This document shows, one piece after another, positions 18,701-26,127 of a DNA stretch of 37,408 nt (position 1 is the stretch's first letter; every line of letters begins with the position of its first letter). Below the pieces are notes generated by a model. That model worked only from the letters and a program-made list of their open reading frames with translations. It was not told where the DNA came from and searched no databases. The stretch is taken from NCBI GenBank assembly GCA_964501185.1, contig CAZCRT010000031.1, positions 1 to 37,408 on the forward strand. The letters run 5' to 3'. The DNA comes from BS150m-G50 sp964501185 [NCBI: uncultured Bacteroidia bacterium] (GTDB taxonomy: Bacteria; CAIWAD01; BS150m-G50). Both the position numbers and the translations under genes were made by a program.

Positions 18701-19625
18701 CGGAGTCGAGATGTAATTCGTCGTCCGGATCAATATGTGTCACACCGGGAAAGTGGTATACACGCAACCAGCCGCTTTGACCGACAATTCTCTCAGTTGT
18801 CAGCGAAGAGGTTGCATAGAGATAGTATGGCAGATCCTCGTTCTCTACCAGGCCAGCTGTCAGCAGTTCCTGCAACAGGTCACCTGCAGGAAGGTTTATC
18901 AGAGGTGCGCCATCCAGGTCGAGAGCTGCAAAGGCGTTGGCATCTATGTTCAGCAGCGCTGGATCAGTACTCCAGTAAAGGGAGTAGGTGGCTCCGAGAA
19001 TATCATTCAGACTACCGCTGCAGGTGAAAGCATAGCCCCCATCACCACCTTCAGTAGCTGTTGAGTCCTGTTGCGGCGCGGTAAAAACCGCCTGGGGGCC
19101 TAAAACAGCAGAGATATAGCCAGCCGTAGACTGTGTGTAATCGATTTCAGCAGTTCCGGTGAGATTAACAGGTAAATCCGCTACTGCTGCAACAGTACTT
19201 GAGTCACAGTTAGCGAAAACCGACAGGAAGCGTATGTTGCCACCGCCACCGATGTTTGTCTCACAGGTTATTATCAGGCTGTCACCCTGAATGTCCAGAA
19301 CAAATGCCCCTCCGACCGAAGTTGCGTCAATGTATGCCATGGAGTTGAGATCAGGGTCGAATTCAAACTGCTGGGGAAGCACAAGAACCAAGGTCTCATC
19401 GACAGTAATATCAGCGGCAGTATCCACATGCAGTATCAGATCCCGCCCCTGGAAAACAGAAGTTGTGATGTCAACCGGCGTATATGGGCCACCACCTGGT
19501 ATATATGGCAACTGGACATCTGTCGCAGAAAGGGATTGTGCCACACTGATCGAAGCACGCACGTTTTCAACCTGCAGAAGCAGCAACGAAATCAACAGAG
19601 CTGATTCCAGTATTCTTCTCATCAC
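15708..19625 (-). CDS. Giant secreted protein: cohesin-like and dockerin-like modules with T9SS-type sorting domain
   Basis: The 1305-residue protein starts with a signal peptide (about residues 1-24). A long region of acidic, disulfide-rich beta modules covers residues 25-740. Next are a cohesin-like domain (about 750-880), a short carboxypeptidase-regulatory-like stretch (GRISGHVQL, about 900-985), a dockerin-like pair of calcium loops (about 1012-1075: DNQIDATDLNAI and CDFNGDDLVYIVDLTL), a second cohesin-like domain (about 1097-1205), and a sorting domain (about 1225-1305: PWPNPFNSS, VYNLLGQQV, YAGGIYFMRA). It is the first gene of the leftward operon. The cohesin-dockerin assignment is by pattern only. 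No catalytic domain is recognised. Confidence 0.85.
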   Translation of the reverse strand: MMRRILESALLISLLLLQVENVRASISVAQSLSATDVQLPYIPGGGPYTPVDITTSVFQGRDLILHVDTAADITVDETLVLVLPQQFEFDPDLNSMAYIDATSVGGAFVLDIQGDSLIITCETNIGGGGNIRFLSVFANCDSSTVAAVADLPVNLTGTAEIDYTQSTAGYISAVLGPQAVFTAPQQDSTATEGGDGGYAFTCSGSLNDILGATYSLYWSTDPALLNIDANAFAALDLDGAPLINLPAGDLLQELLTAGLVENEDLPYYLYATSSLTTERIVGQSGWLRVYHFPGVTHIDPDDELHLDSGRLYNPYNGIADGNGSEQVMLGFSVTDLDSDPWISLFYGPLDVPATAIQTTGSSPSLAVSGLSGCTPICPEPLNSADYSEYPWTTYSSADNWVPEGEYSIYAVASDGYHVVLRESAAPVSVYHTPVIDLQTPPSTLINLEQDFCFTFNWGETVEGDRDADDDALISFYIDSSSDSLADFDQSIAEQLCDTVTAYDGVLDNGELLVNAIHEDPDQPQDNMFAWYPSDLPRALATDILNCSDYLHFYALIEDDSTTRLGSFNDGSDNFIDQDEAISTFTFQAASNVMLVDPPPLGAAISVNESYLVRWVYAWNFGDPEQQLFLLLGDEQFSAQDSCWSDLTGALDNIWVMNSSDGTLEQHYDTPAGSCDSWDFRPNTMTGPAIGDGLTLEESGDGTYHVFLVVSSNPAGETPADDDPVFCAPGTLNLNGFGSGVCYNLQLRPYLFDTFPGDTITIEIYPQTEINTADMVSLYIDIDTAAFAIVELTEPFQLGPDFQAASVLENDNHGGDLSEGRHHLDFTYFENGAPIPNFNDGSHLLCSLRLLPRRNPSTSFTTDNLVLAVDDEANRFTSFYQDGNLLGTTIQSPAAIAHTWARGRISGHVQLQGRDFNSLECTFTLREPGSWLPTNDSLFLLNDSNTELDGVQLQLNDDGTYNLHSLPDGCWELVAQVPGWLSGYYPFDIQHGEQLEGVNPHLDADDVDQLQLTAGDCAGYVDSSGTSGPDNQIDATDLNAIIEAYGSSPDSVQWNPLCDFNGDDLVYIVDLTLCTTNLNSSGVPPVYRTGNNTGATPVWELESHSQNGLTTWQLFLSGVTDMIGWSAKLVLPVEEIVDLQLLPVLDSGTGEQVAVSNLNGNLLLLAAARCGNSPGVTGDMLIAEFSLSDSDGQLPVLLLSGQVIDSQFESSNGILPTVPAAFELPAPWPNPFNSSLSIPLIIYQETALEVTVYNLLGQQVDILFRDTITAGTHVLHWQASGYAGGIYFMRARNSSHQQTCKVIYLP

Positions 19626-20137
19626 CGCGACCTCATCAATCTTAAGTCTGCTGTTGCATTTCTAACCACTTGAAATGTGCCCAGCAGGTTAATTGTGCTT
19701 TTCATATAATGCGTTAGCAATAGCTGTGCCAGTGTGTTGATGCTGCTGCATGCAATGACAGAGGCACTATGTGGCATAATAACAGGTAGATAAAACTACG
19801 GAAGTTCAGAAGTGCCGGAGTTCCAAACAGGACATCTCTGCTTCACATCGGTAAAGGTTGCCAGTTTTGAATAGTAGTATGGAACTACTTCTGGCAGCCC
19901 TTTTGAATCAGTATGAAACTGTCTGCTGAGGACATGAGTAGCAGGATGACAGGGGCTTTGCGAAGATCGATTGATAACCAGGACATAACCGTTTCATGAA
20001 AGTCTGATCCTGAACGGAGAAAATGACAAACTCCTGGCACATCAATGGATGAATACACATATTGCCTGCAGAATACCATCATCAAACGTGATACATTGGC
20101 GACAGGTAGTCTAAGAAAGCAGAGAAGCAATACTCAA
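19626..20137. other. Intergenic region between divergent surface operon and HDOD gene
   Basis: This gap of about 510 bases holds a TATAAT hexamer on the plus strand (19706-19711) without a good -35, a hairpin with T-run (19857-19904), and one GTGATACA word (20088-20095). A nine-codon ORF behind CGGAG (20023-20052) overlaps an upstream in-frame start of the HDOD gene (20045). A leftward frame at 19885-20130 has no family features. The region must contain the promoter of the giant-protein operon, but I cannot place it. Confidence 0.5.
19857..19904 (+). terminator. Hairpin with T-run, probable terminator of an unseen short transcript
   Basis: GTTGCCAG (19857-19864) pairs with CTGGCAGC (19891-19898), with one G-U pair. 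An inner hairpin AGTAGT/ACTACT (19873-19878, 19884-19889) stacks inside, and CCTTTT follows. It has the form of a rightward rho-independent terminator, yet no rightward protein gene precedes it in the gap. Confidence 0.55.
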
Positions 20138-21034
20138 ATGAGCAACGATATCAAATCAGTAGCAGAGCTGAAAGAAGAGATTCTGGGGATCAGTGAACTG
20201 CCTACACTTCCGGTGGTAGTGCTGGAGATCATTGAGCTGGTACAGGATGAATCCACTTCTTCTGCAGCAGATGTCGCAAAGGCAATGAATCGTGACCCGG
20301 TATTGACCGCCAGCGTCCTCAGACTTGCCAATACCGCAGGCTACAGCAGGCGCGGAAAGGTGGAAACACTTGATCAGGCGCTGGTCGTGCTGGGATACAA
20401 TGTGATCAGTAACCTGGTTCAGAGCTTTGCGGTGATCCAGGCTTTTAAGGACAGGGAGTTTGAAGACGATTTCGATCTGGATGCGTTCTGGGATCACTCA
20501 GTAGGAACAGCAGAGATCAGTCGGTCGCTGGCAGCGAGAATCGGACTCAATTTTGGTGGAGCAGAGTTCACCGCCGGTTTGATTCACGACATAGGCAAAG
20601 TGATACTGGAACTCTACTATCACCATGACTTCAGCCGCGCCCTGAAAGCTTCGCGTACCGGTAAAACTCCCCTTTATGTATCTGAGCAAAAAATATGGGG
20701 TGTTGATCACTCAGATATTGGCGCCTGGCTGGCGGAAAAATGGCAACTGCCACAGCGACTGATTGACGTGATACAGAATCATCATAATCCGCTGGCAGAA
20801 AGCGTTGATTCGACACTGGTTGCAGTTGTACATCTGTCGAATACACTTGCGAAAGTTGCTGATATCGGTTTCAGCGGTGATCGCGTTGTTTTTGATTTAA
20901 AGGATGATCCAGCCTGGGGAATACTGGAACAGGCAACTCCTGAAATGGGTAAATTTGATCTGGCCCGTTTTACTTTTGAATTGGAAGAGAAAGTTGAGCA
21001 GGCTCGTGATTTCCTGCGAACGGCCAGGCGATGA
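20138..21034 (+). CDS. HDOD-domain signalling protein
   Basis: The 298-residue protein opens with ELPTLPVVVLEIIELVQDE, the start of HDOD domains. It continues with DPVLTASVLRLANTAGY, the GYNVISNLVQSF helix and HD-like elements (GLIHDIGK, then a later NHH). HDOD proteins are non-catalytic relatives of HD-GYP phosphodiesterases, used in bacterial signalling and motility or stress control. The start is uncertain: ATG 20138 fits the family, but an in-frame ATG at 20045 would add 31 residues, and neither has a strong ribosome site. The CheR-like gene follows after 13 bases, so the pair is probably co-expressed. Confidence 0.88.
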   Translation: MSNDIKSVAELKEEILGISELPTLPVVVLEIIELVQDESTSSAADVAKAMNRDPVLTASVLRLANTAGYSRRGKVETLDQALVVLGYNVISNLVQSFAVIQAFKDREFEDDFDLDAFWDHSVGTAEISRSLAARIGLNFGGAEFTAGLIHDIGKVILELYYHHDFSRALKASRTGKTPLYVSEQKIWGVDHSDIGAWLAEKWQLPQRLIDVIQNHHNPLAESVDSTLVAVVHLSNTLAKVADIGFSGDRVVFDLKDDPAWGILEQATPEMGKFDLARFTFELEEKVEQARDFLRTARR

Positions 21035-21047
21035 ACTGGAGTTATGT

Positions 21048-21884
21048 GTGATTGAGGTGGGGCGGGTAACAATCGAGGCCAGGCAGAAGCTGTATGACAA
21101 CGCGGGTATTTATATCTCCGGGAATCAACTGGAGTATTTTGAGCGACAGATCACCCAGCGAATGAAGGCCCTGGATCATGAATCAGAAAAACAGTATCTG
21201 CACCTCCTGTCCAACGATGATAATGACAGGGAACTCCATCAGCTTCTCAAGATGCTGTTTGTGGGAGATACCCGTTTCTTCAATCACAGTTTCCAGACCA
21301 GTGCCATAGTTGAACACGCAGTTCCGGAACTCTTCAATGATAAGAAATGTGGCACATTAAATATCTGGTATCATGGATTGGGGAGTGGTGAGGGCTTGTA
21401 CTCACTGTTGATCCTGTTACATGAACAGAATCGACGTTTCGGGCGTGATTTCAAGTACAGTATCATCGGTAGTGATCTGAACGAGGAAGCTCTGGCGCAG
21501 ACCGAGCAGGCTGTTTACCGGAAATCATCTGTATCACATATAAGTGCTGATATGCTGGACAGGTATTTCGAAGTGGTTGAGGGGCGAAAATATCGTTTTC
21601 GACCTTTGCCGGAACAGGAAATAAAACTGAAGATGGTCCTGCCACATGACGAATCACATTGGAGGGATATCGGTCGGCCTGATCTGATTGTGTTTCAGAA
21701 TATCATGATGTATTACGGTTTATCAGCACGGCAGCAGATTGCCCGGCAGCTGTTTCAGGTTCTGCCACAACAGGGATATCTTTTTGTGGGTCCTACTGAG
21801 TCACTTTATCAGGTAACGGATCAGTTCAGGATAGTCCATTTTACAAAAACACTGGGGTATAAAAAACCTGTTGCCAGTAGTTGA
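21048..21884 (+). CDS. Divergent CheR-like methyltransferase
   Basis: The protein of about 278 residues has the CheR two-domain layout. An N-terminal helical part (NQLEYFERQITQRM) leads to the MCP-binding/linker GDTRFFNHS, then a SAM domain with IGSDLNEEALAQTEQAVY, DLIVFQNIMMYY and a C-terminal YLFVGPTESL. Several key positions differ from classical CheR. The usual GCSTGEEPYS is GLGSGEGLYS, the FFR of the T-x-FFRE loop is FFN, and the CRN of motif IV is FQN. It may be a non-canonical or inactive relative. The start is GTG 21048 (GGAG seven bases upstream). No chemotaxis genes are in the window. Confidence 0.8.
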   Translation: MIEVGRVTIEARQKLYDNAGIYISGNQLEYFERQITQRMKALDHESEKQYLHLLSNDDNDRELHQLLKMLFVGDTRFFNHSFQTSAIVEHAVPELFNDKKCGTLNIWYHGLGSGEGLYSLLILLHEQNRRFGRDFKYSIIGSDLNEEALAQTEQAVYRKSSVSHISADMLDRYFEVVEGRKYRFRPLPEQEIKLKMVLPHDESHWRDIGRPDLIVFQNIMMYYGLSARQQIARQLFQVLPQQGYLFVGPTESLYQVTDQFRIVHFTKTLGYKKPVASS

Positions 21885-21922
21885 AAGAGATGCAGGTTAC
21901 CTGTTACTGAGGGGAGTGTGAG

Positions 21923-22366
21923 ATGAAGAGCAGTAAAGCGGAAGGATATCGGCTTCTGCATGAATTCAATCAACCTGCTGACAAGGGGTTGAGTGAGAGT
22001 TTCAGCTCAAATCATCAGGTAGTAGGGTCGCTGCATATGAGCTGGAAGCCCCCCATGGATGTGTTCTATTCCAGGGATGATCTGGTAATAATGATGGACA
22101 TTGCCGGAGTAGAGGAATCGCAGCTTTATCTTTCGATTCAGGATCAGCGACTGGAGATACGCGGTATCAGGCGGGAACAGGGTCGATACCCGAATCGTGA
22201 TTTCCATCAGTTGGAGATCAACTTCGGCCCGTTTCAGCGTTCAGTTGTAATACCCTCTTCTGCAATAAAAGAGAAAATAAAAGCCCGCTACACGGATGGA
22301 TTTCTGGAAATCGTAATCCCGCTGTCAGGAAATAACGAGAGACAGCTGTTACTGGAGCTGGACTGA
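21923..22366 (+). CDS. Hsp20/alpha-crystallin small heat-shock protein
   Basis: The 147-residue protein carries an alpha-crystallin domain (about residues 43-140), opening with PPMDVFYSRDDLVIMMDIAGV. It includes LEIRGIRRE and GPFQRSVVIPSSA, and ends in DGFLEIVIPL. It should bind unfolding proteins as an oligomer in the cytoplasm. Start ATG 21923 follows GAGGGGAG. It lies 16 bases upstream of lon, so chaperone and protease are likely one transcript. I see no CIRCE-type element. A short palindrome CAGGTTACCTG at 21893-21903 lies just upstream but has no convincing promoter around it. Confidence 0.93.
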   Translation: MKSSKAEGYRLLHEFNQPADKGLSESFSSNHQVVGSLHMSWKPPMDVFYSRDDLVIMMDIAGVEESQLYLSIQDQRLEIRGIRREQGRYPNRDFHQLEINFGPFQRSVVIPSSAIKEKIKARYTDGFLEIVIPLSGNNERQLLLELD

Positions 22367-22382
22367 GGTAATGAGGTAGTTT

Positions 22383-24719
22383 ATGCGAAGCACGGATGCT
22401 GCAAGTGCCATTAAAATCCCAGCGACACTTCCCCTGTTGCCACTGGATGACATTGTTGTCTTTCCCTTTGTAATTGTTCCGGTTGTTGTATCTGAACCAC
22501 GACAGCTGGAGATGGTTAACAAAGTGATTTCCAGTGACAAAATGCTGGCTGTGTTCTCCAAACGCAGTTCGGAAAAGGTGGGTGGGGAACGCCGTTTTTA
22601 TGATACCGGTTGTGCTGCCGTCGTCCTCAAGATGTTCAAGATGAAAAACGGCGAAGTCGGATTGTTGCTGCAGGGGTTAGCCCGTGTGCAGCTTGACGAT
22701 CTGGTTCGTCGTGATCCATATCTGGAAGGGAAACTCACCATCCTGCGTGAAGATTCCCGTTCGTCACTGAAAATCGAAGCATTACGAAAGGAGTTGAAGC
22801 GCAAGTTTCAGATCCTGGCACAGAATCGCAATATGGTGAAAGAAGATGTTCAGAGCGCTATTCTGAACATAGAGGAACCGGGTAAGCTGTGTGATGTTAT
22901 TGTTTCCAATCTGCCGGTTACAGTTGAAGAGCGGCAGCATGTACTTGATACTGTAGTTATCCAGAAACGACTGCGTGATACAACCCACCTGCTGCAGCGT
23001 GAGATCGAGCTGCTGGAGCTCAGCCAGCAGATTAAAGCCTCTGTTGATGAGGAAATTGAGGTTTCCGAGAAGCAGCGCTACCTGCGCGCGCAGATCAATA
23101 TGATGCAGAAGGAGCTCGGGGAAGGTGACTCCGGGGAAGATCTGGAGCAGATGCTCGCTGATGCACAACAGAGTGGTATGAGCGGGGAAGCGTTGCAGGC
23201 GGTTGAGAAGGAAATACGCCGTATGCGGACCATGTCCAACAGCTCTGCTGACTATCATGTGCTGCGCGGATATGTCGAGTGGATGATCGATCTGCCCTGG
23301 CAGAAACGTGATACAAAACCGATGAATATCAGGCGAGCTGCAACAGTGCTGAATCGGGATCACTATGGTCTGGATGAGGTGAAAAATAGAATTCTGGAAT
23401 TCCTGGCAGTAAAGGAGTTGAATCCACAGACACGTACACCAATTCTATGCCTGGTCGGCCCGCCAGGTGTTGGGAAAACTTCATTGGGACAATCGATCGC
23501 AAGTGCACTGAATCGTCAGTTTACCCGCCTGGCGCTGGGTGGTGTGCACGATGAAGCTGAAGTCCGCGGGCATCGTAAGACTTACGTTGGCGCTTTTCCG
23601 GGACGGATTATTCAGCGTCTCCGTGATGCGGGAACCCGCAATCCTGTCTTCATGTTGGATGAAATCGACAAGCTCGGTAAAGACACAAAGGGTGATCCGG
23701 CCAGCGCGCTGCTGGAAGTGCTCGACCCGGAGCAGAACAGCGAATTCATGGACCACTATCTTGATGTTAAATTCGATCTTTCTGAAGTAGTGTTCATAAC
23801 TACTGCTAACCAGCCTTACAATATACCGGAACCACTGCTGGACCGGATGGAAGTGATCCATCTGCCCGGATATCTTAAGCAGGAGAAAGTTCAGATTGCC
23901 AGACGATACCTGATTCCGAGGCAGATCGAGAACAGCGGGTTAAGCAATAAGCACATTCAGATATCGGCAGCAGGTTTGAACGCTGTTATCAGTGAGTATA
24001 CCCGTGAAGCTGGTGTACGCAACCTGGAACAGCGAATCGGTGCTCTCTGTCGCAAGACAGCCCGACAGGTTCTGGCAAACCCGGCAAAGCGGGTCAGAGT
24101 CAGTGGACGCAATCTGGCTGATTACCTGGGGCCTCCTCGTTTCCAGGGAACGCAACGGCGTAAAAGAAGGCAGGCTGGTGTCGCAACCGGGCTGGCGTGG
24201 ACCCCTTACGGTGGTGTGATACTTCATATTGAAACGACATTGATGCCGGGTGGACGTAATCTGAAACTTACCGGACAGCTGGGTGATGTGATGCGTGAAT
24301 CAGCAGAGACGGCTCTTTCTTATTTGCGTGCAAACAGCTCACATTTCAAACTGCCTGAAGGATTTTTCCGGGAGCATGATATTCATGTGCATATACCTGC
24401 CGGTGCTACACCCAAGGATGGCCCCTCAGCCGGAACAGCACTGATAATGGCACTGTTGTCGTTGCTGTGGAATAAACCGCTGCCGGGCGGGATTGCAATG
24501 ACCGGTGAAGTAACGCTTACCGGAGAGGTCATGCCGGTTGGTGGTATCAGGGAGAAACTGTTGGCAGCCAGCGAAAATCAGATGCGTCAGGTTCTGATAC
24601 CGGCCAGTAATAAATCAGATCTGGAAGAGGTGCCGACCGAGGTGAAGCGAAATCTCAAGATTACCCTGGTTGAGAAGATCACTGATATCGTAGATGTACT
24701 GTTCCCTGAGAAGAAGTAG
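22383..24719 (+). CDS. lon: ATP-dependent protease Lon
   Basis: The 778-residue protein has the full LonA layout. The N-terminal substrate domain (about residues 12-205) begins LPLLPLDDIVVFPF. The coiled region is followed by an AAA+ module with Walker A GPPGVGKT and Walker B MLDEIDKLG. The C-terminal Ser-Lys protease domain has Ser682 in KDGPSAGTAL and Lys725 in GGIREKLLAA. Length is typical. It degrades misfolded and regulatory proteins in the cytoplasm. Start ATG 22383 follows AATGAGGTAG. Two GTGATACA words lie inside it (22975, 23308) and one GTGATAC at 24216. It follows hsp20 closely, forming a protein quality-control pair. Confidence 0.96.
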   Translation: MRSTDAASAIKIPATLPLLPLDDIVVFPFVIVPVVVSEPRQLEMVNKVISSDKMLAVFSKRSSEKVGGERRFYDTGCAAVVLKMFKMKNGEVGLLLQGLARVQLDDLVRRDPYLEGKLTILREDSRSSLKIEALRKELKRKFQILAQNRNMVKEDVQSAILNIEEPGKLCDVIVSNLPVTVEERQHVLDTVVIQKRLRDTTHLLQREIELLELSQQIKASVDEEIEVSEKQRYLRAQINMMQKELGEGDSGEDLEQMLADAQQSGMSGEALQAVEKEIRRMRTMSNSSADYHVLRGYVEWMIDLPWQKRDTKPMNIRRAATVLNRDHYGLDEVKNRILEFLAVKELNPQTRTPILCLVGPPGVGKTSLGQSIASALNRQFTRLALGGVHDEAEVRGHRKTYVGAFPGRIIQRLRDAGTRNPVFMLDEIDKLGKDTKGDPASALLEVLDPEQNSEFMDHYLDVKFDLSEVVFITTANQPYNIPEPLLDRMEVIHLPGYLKQEKVQIARRYLIPRQIENSGLSNKHIQISAAGLNAVISEYTREAGVRNLEQRIGALCRKTARQVLANPAKRVRVSGRNLADYLGPPRFQGTQRRKRRQAGVATGLAWTPYGGVILHIETTLMPGGRNLKLTGQLGDVMRESAETALSYLRANSSHFKLPEGFFREHDIHVHIPAGATPKDGPSAGTALIMALLSLLWNKPLPGGIAMTGEVTLTGEVMPVGGIREKLLAASENQMRQVLIPASNKSDLEEVPTEVKRNLKITLVEKITDIVDVLFPEKK

Positions 24720-24767
24720 CAGGCATATGTATTACACTCAGCTGTATATGACACAACCACTGTGCCG

Positions 24768-25574
24768 ATGCTGAGAACAGATTTCCACATCCATACAAGT
24801 CTCTGCCGGCATGCAGTTGGCACCATGGAAGAATATGTCAGGGTTGCGCTCGCGCAGGGTTTAACCGGAATCTGCTTTACCGATCATGTCCCACTGCCGG
24901 ATGGTTTTGATCCAACCCACCGCATGCTGCTCTCTGAATTACCCGGTTACTGTGAAGAAGTTGCCCGTTTACGTGTTTCCTACCAGGATCGACTTGAAAT
25001 ATCCCTGGGCCTGGAGTGTGAGTATATGCCAGGGTTGGAAACCTGGTTCGAGATGCTGCTGGGAAAGATGCAGCTGGACTACCTGCCGGGTAGTGTACAT
25101 TATCTCGGTTCTTTCGGAGCAAAAAATCCAATTTTCGTCATGCGGCCCGGAAATGTATCACGTGACGAGTTGGAAACCGCTTACTGGCAACAGATGGAAG
25201 GTCTGGTGATTTCCGGGCTGTTCGATGCGGTAGCACACCTGGACATTTTCAAGCAGTCTGGTTGGCAACCGGATCTGAAAAGGGTGCCGCGGATCACCCG
25301 GATACTGGATTTGATGGTTGAAAACAAAATGGCACTGGAGCTGAACAGCTCCGGCTGGGATAAACCTGCTGTGCAAGAAGCCTATCCTGCGCTATCGATT
25401 CTGGAGCTTGCCAGGGAGCGGAATATTGATGTCATTTATGGGTCTGATGCACATGCACCGGAGCAGGTGGGGCGGCATAGAGAACGGATGACTTCCAGGT
25501 TGCTCCAATGCGGATTCAGCAGACATGTGGTTTTCAACCAGAGGGAGCCTATTCCGTTACTGATACAGGAATAA
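24768..25574 (+). CDS. PHP-family histidinol-phosphatase (HisJ-like)
   Basis: The protein has the PHP metal-site motifs. TDFHIHTSLCRH at the N-terminus, CFTDHVPLP, LECEYMPG, SVHYLG, HLDIFK and the final GSDAHAPEQVG supply the His and Asp ligands. It matches HisJ/HisK-type histidinol-phosphatases, the eighth step of histidine synthesis, although related PHP phosphoesterases cannot be excluded. Start is ATG 24768, giving about 268 residues; a GTG at 24762 is also possible. Neither has a strong ribosome site. No other his biosynthesis gene is near. Confidence 0.85.
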   Translation: MLRTDFHIHTSLCRHAVGTMEEYVRVALAQGLTGICFTDHVPLPDGFDPTHRMLLSELPGYCEEVARLRVSYQDRLEISLGLECEYMPGLETWFEMLLGKMQLDYLPGSVHYLGSFGAKNPIFVMRPGNVSRDELETAYWQQMEGLVISGLFDAVAHLDIFKQSGWQPDLKRVPRITRILDLMVENKMALELNSSGWDKPAVQEAYPALSILELARERNIDVIYGSDAHAPEQVGRHRERMTSRLLQCGFSRHVVFNQREPIPLLIQE

Positions 25575-25594
25575 TGCACTACTGGAGATTTATA

Positions 25595-25621
25595 TTGACA
25601 TCAACAGCCTGACCATATAAA
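25595..25621 (+). promoter_or_regulatory. Promoter of tRNA-Leu (and rpsT)
   Basis: A consensus TTGACA (25595-25600) is followed by an AT-rich -10 region. TAAACT at 25618-25623 has 17-base spacing, and TATAAA at 25616-25621 has 15-base spacing. Transcription would start near 25628, about 15 bases before the tRNA. Confidence 0.65.
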
Positions 25622-25642
25622 CTATTCAACTGTACAATTTGA

Positions 25643-25726
25643 GCCGGAGTGGTGAAATTGGTAGACGCGCACGTTTCAGGGGCGTGTGGCCGCAAGGCCG
25701 TGTGGGTTCAAATCCCACCTCCGGCA
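25643..25726 (+). tRNA. tRNA-Leu (CAG anticodon)
   Basis: The acceptor stem GCCGGAG pairs with CTCCGGC (25719-25725), followed by discriminator A. The anticodon stem CACGT/GCGTG encloses the loop TTCAGGG, giving anticodon CAG. A long class II variable arm (GGCC-GCAA-GGCC) and the T-arm GTGGG-TTCAAAT-CCCAC confirm tRNA-Leu. The 3' CCA is not encoded (TTT follows the discriminator). rpsT starts 31 bases downstream, so the two may share a transcript. Confidence 0.95.
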
Positions 25727-25756
25727 TTTAGTCACAATCAGGAAAAGGGAGAGGAA

Positions 25757-26017
25757 ATGCCTCATCACAAGTCATGTATTAAGCGAGTTAAAACAAGCGC
25801 TATAGCGCGTTCACGCAACCGGGCCAACAAGAGTCGCCTGCATGGTGCCATGCGCCGTATTTATAGTGCCGAAACTCGTGAAGAAGCTGAACAGCTGTTC
25901 CCACAGACTGTTTCATTGATAGACCGACTTCACAGCAAGGGAATACTGCATAAGAAGAACGCTGCCAATAAGAAATCGAAGCTGAGTCGTTTCGTTGGCA
26001 ACCTGCAGAACTCCTGA
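25757..26017 (+). CDS. rpsT: Ribosomal protein bS20
   Basis: The 86-residue, strongly basic, helical protein matches bS20 of the small ribosomal subunit: it begins MPHHKSCIKRVKTS and ends with KNAANKKSKLSRFV. Start ATG 25757 follows GGGAGAGGAA. It lies 31 bases after tRNA-Leu and likely uses the same promoter, with a probable terminator at 26032-26073. Confidence 0.96.
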   Translation: MPHHKSCIKRVKTSAIARSRNRANKSRLHGAMRRIYSAETREEAEQLFPQTVSLIDRLHSKGILHKKNAANKKSKLSRFVGNLQNS

Positions 26018-26031
26018 AACTGATAACCGGT

Positions 26032-26073
26032 AAACCGTGTGACTATTAAACAGACAAATCACCCGGGTTTTTT
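26032..26073 (+). terminator. Probable terminator after rpsT
   Basis: AAACCG-GTGA (26032-26042) can pair imperfectly with TCACCCGGGTTT (26059-26070), about 10 pairs with one mismatch and one bulge. A run of six T follows (26068-26073). The T-run is clear but the stem is imperfect. Confidence 0.5.
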
Positions 26074-26127
26074 CGGTTTTCCTGCAGAATATCCAACCAT
26101 ATACACGGGTTTACACCTGATTCCGTT

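Noticed and set aside
12488-19064. Many plus-strand ORFs of 70-150 residues opposite the giant surface genes
   Set aside because: They lie antisense to two long genes with clear signal peptides and sorting domains, and show no family features; they are shadows of the coding strand.
20023-20052. Nine-codon ORF with a CGGAG ribosome site overlapping an upstream HDOD start
   Set aside because: Could be a coupled leader peptide, but it is too short to separate from chance without conservation.
19885-20130. Minus-strand 81-residue ORF in the gap before the HDOD gene
   Set aside because: No recognisable motif and it overlaps the terminator-like hairpin; probably chance.
21881-21909. TTGAAA with a CAGGTTACCTG palindrome upstream of hsp20 as a promoter-operator
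   Set aside because: The sequence at the -10 position is TTACTG, too poor to call a promoter.
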